Positions 4,964 to 5,528 of a DNA stretch of 5,528 nucleotides are shown piece by piece. Positions within the stretch are counted from its first letter, which is position 1. Every line of letters begins with the position of its first letter. The stretch comes from Spirochaetota bacterium (GTDB taxonomy: Bacteria; Spirochaetota; Spirochaetia; DSM-27196; PWMO01), in assembly GCA_009908925.1 (NCBI GenBank), contig JAAAOH010000264.1, positions 1 to 5,528 on the forward strand, read 5' to 3'. The notes under the pieces are model-generated. The model was not told the DNA's origin, searched no databases, and saw nothing but the letters and a program-made list of their open reading frames with translations. The translations under genes and the position numbers were made by a program.

Positions 4964-5509
4964 TCAGAACCTTATGCCTATGTTGTATCGCGCAAACCAG
5001 TTGTCTTCCAGCCGATCGAGAAATCCGTAGCCCAGCACGACATCCATCCTCGTATCCGGATCGATTCCCACATCGAAGGGCTCGAGGGCTTCACGCGGCA
5101 TGGCGAATCGGATCTCGGTCCACCCGGGGACCTCCTCGCCGGAGACGTCGACGAGGTCGTCGGTACCTCCGATGGCGCTGTCGGCGCAATGCGCGTAGCT
5201 CTCGCAGCCGTAGTCGTCACGCACGACCACTTCATCGTCGGTGACGTAGCCTGCCACGACTCCCGCACCGCCTACGGCGCCGGCACCCAGGCCGGGGGTT
5301 GGCCCGAAGGCGATCCCGAGCCATCCGTTGGTGGGCGCACCGAGCTCGAAGTACACGAACTCCTCGTCGAAGCGCCAAGAGAGCTGCATGTCGCGCACAC
5401 TCAGTGAGGAGATATCCGATCCGCCGCGGTCGACGAGGACCCCCGGTGCCCGGGTCACGCAGCCGGTGAGGAGGATCAGAACGAGGGCAAGCAGCGTAAG
5501 ACCACGCAT
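4964..5509 (-). CDS. DOMON-like domain lipoprotein
   Basis: This is a predicted membrane-anchored lipoprotein facing the periplasm or cell surface. The signal MRGLTLLALVLILLTGC ends in a classical lipobox (LTGC). The mature part of about 165 residues resembles a DOMON beta-sandwich: an opening MQLSWRFDEEFVYFELGAPTNGWLGIAFGP, then GAGVVAGYVTDDEVVVRDDYG, then the closing WTEIRFAMPREAL and FDVGIDPDTRMDVVLGYG. This is the hallmark pattern of GW(L/V)xIxF, then a 'D-v-v-G' strand, then an R/P-x-L...D strand. Known DOMON domains bind haem or sugars; I cannot assign a ligand here. Two cysteines (about 102 and 108 counting from this start) might form a disulphide. An upstream in-frame ATG at 5527 is possible, but it would put hydrophobic residues before the signal's Arg, so I prefer 5509. 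The gene is followed after 9 bases by the response regulator, suggesting co-transcription. DOMON is assigned from the motif pattern only. Confidence 0.75.
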   Translation of the reverse strand: MRGLTLLALVLILLTGCVTRAPGVLVDRGGSDISSLSVRDMQLSWRFDEEFVYFELGAPTNGWLGIAFGPTPGLGAGAVGGAGVVAGYVTDDEVVVRDDYGCESYAHCADSAIGGTDDLVDVSGEEVPGWTEIRFAMPREALEPFDVGIDPDTRMDVVLGYGFLDRLEDNWFARYNIGIRF

Positions 5510-5528
5510 GGCAACAGCATAGACCATC

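Noticed and set aside
3854..5407. 517-codon plus-strand open frame over the response regulator and lipoprotein genes
   Set aside because: It is antisense to motifs that are complete on the minus strand (Walker A, GAFTGA, lipobox) and shows no domain of its own.
1..5528. CRISPR array, tRNA, rRNA, insertion sequence or transposon ends
   Set aside because: I saw no spaced repeats of CRISPR length, no tRNA-like cloverleaf, no transposase motif and no terminal inverted repeats.

Overview
The window is GC-rich apart from one AT-richer island at about 3180-3440, and every supported gene lies on the minus strand. It looks like a Gram-negative-type, diderm bacterium, because it has a lipoprotein with a classical lipobox, an NtrC-type sigma-54 activator and a binding-protein-dependent peptide importer. 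A spirochaete or a proteobacterium would fit. Nothing here fixes the taxon, and I do not claim one.

Layout, read in the direction of transcription (right to left). (1) 5509-4964 encodes a small lipoprotein with a DOMON-like beta domain. (2) 4954-3542, nine bases further on, encodes a complete NtrC-family response regulator (receiver, AAA+ domain with GAFTGA, Fis-type HTH). (3) 3541-3060 is a 482-base gap without a convincing protein gene but dense in signals. From upstream to downstream it holds a cluster of CTATGC/GCATAG dyads (3460-3417, 3374-3358, half-site 3329-3321), a consensus-perfect sigma-54 promoter (3271-3256), about 110 nt of A-rich sequence with iterated GTAA(A)AAC units, and a strong intrinsic terminator (3165-3133). 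A near-consensus sigma-70 promoter (3096-3068) follows. (4) 3059-1 is a tightly packed peptide/nickel-type ABC importer operon: permease (DppB-like), ATPase (DppD-like), ATPase (DppF-like), then the start of the substrate-binding protein, which runs off the left edge. Gaps and overlaps in the operon are only 2-8 bases.

The most interesting element is the 3133-3460 region. The promoter, its upstream dyads and the terminator together define what looks like a sigma-54-dependent small RNA of about 113 nt. It sits directly downstream of the gene for a sigma-54 activator, so the regulator is the obvious candidate to switch it on. The logic resembles LuxO-Qrr in Vibrio or GlrR-GlmY in enterobacteria, but I see no sequence resemblance to those RNAs. 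A pyrimidine stretch of the RNA can pair with the ribosome binding site of the substrate-binding protein gene in the adjacent operon. The importer operon has its own sigma-70 promoter, placed so close to the first ATG that its mRNA would be nearly leaderless. No second permease (DppC) is visible between DppB and DppD, where it normally sits.
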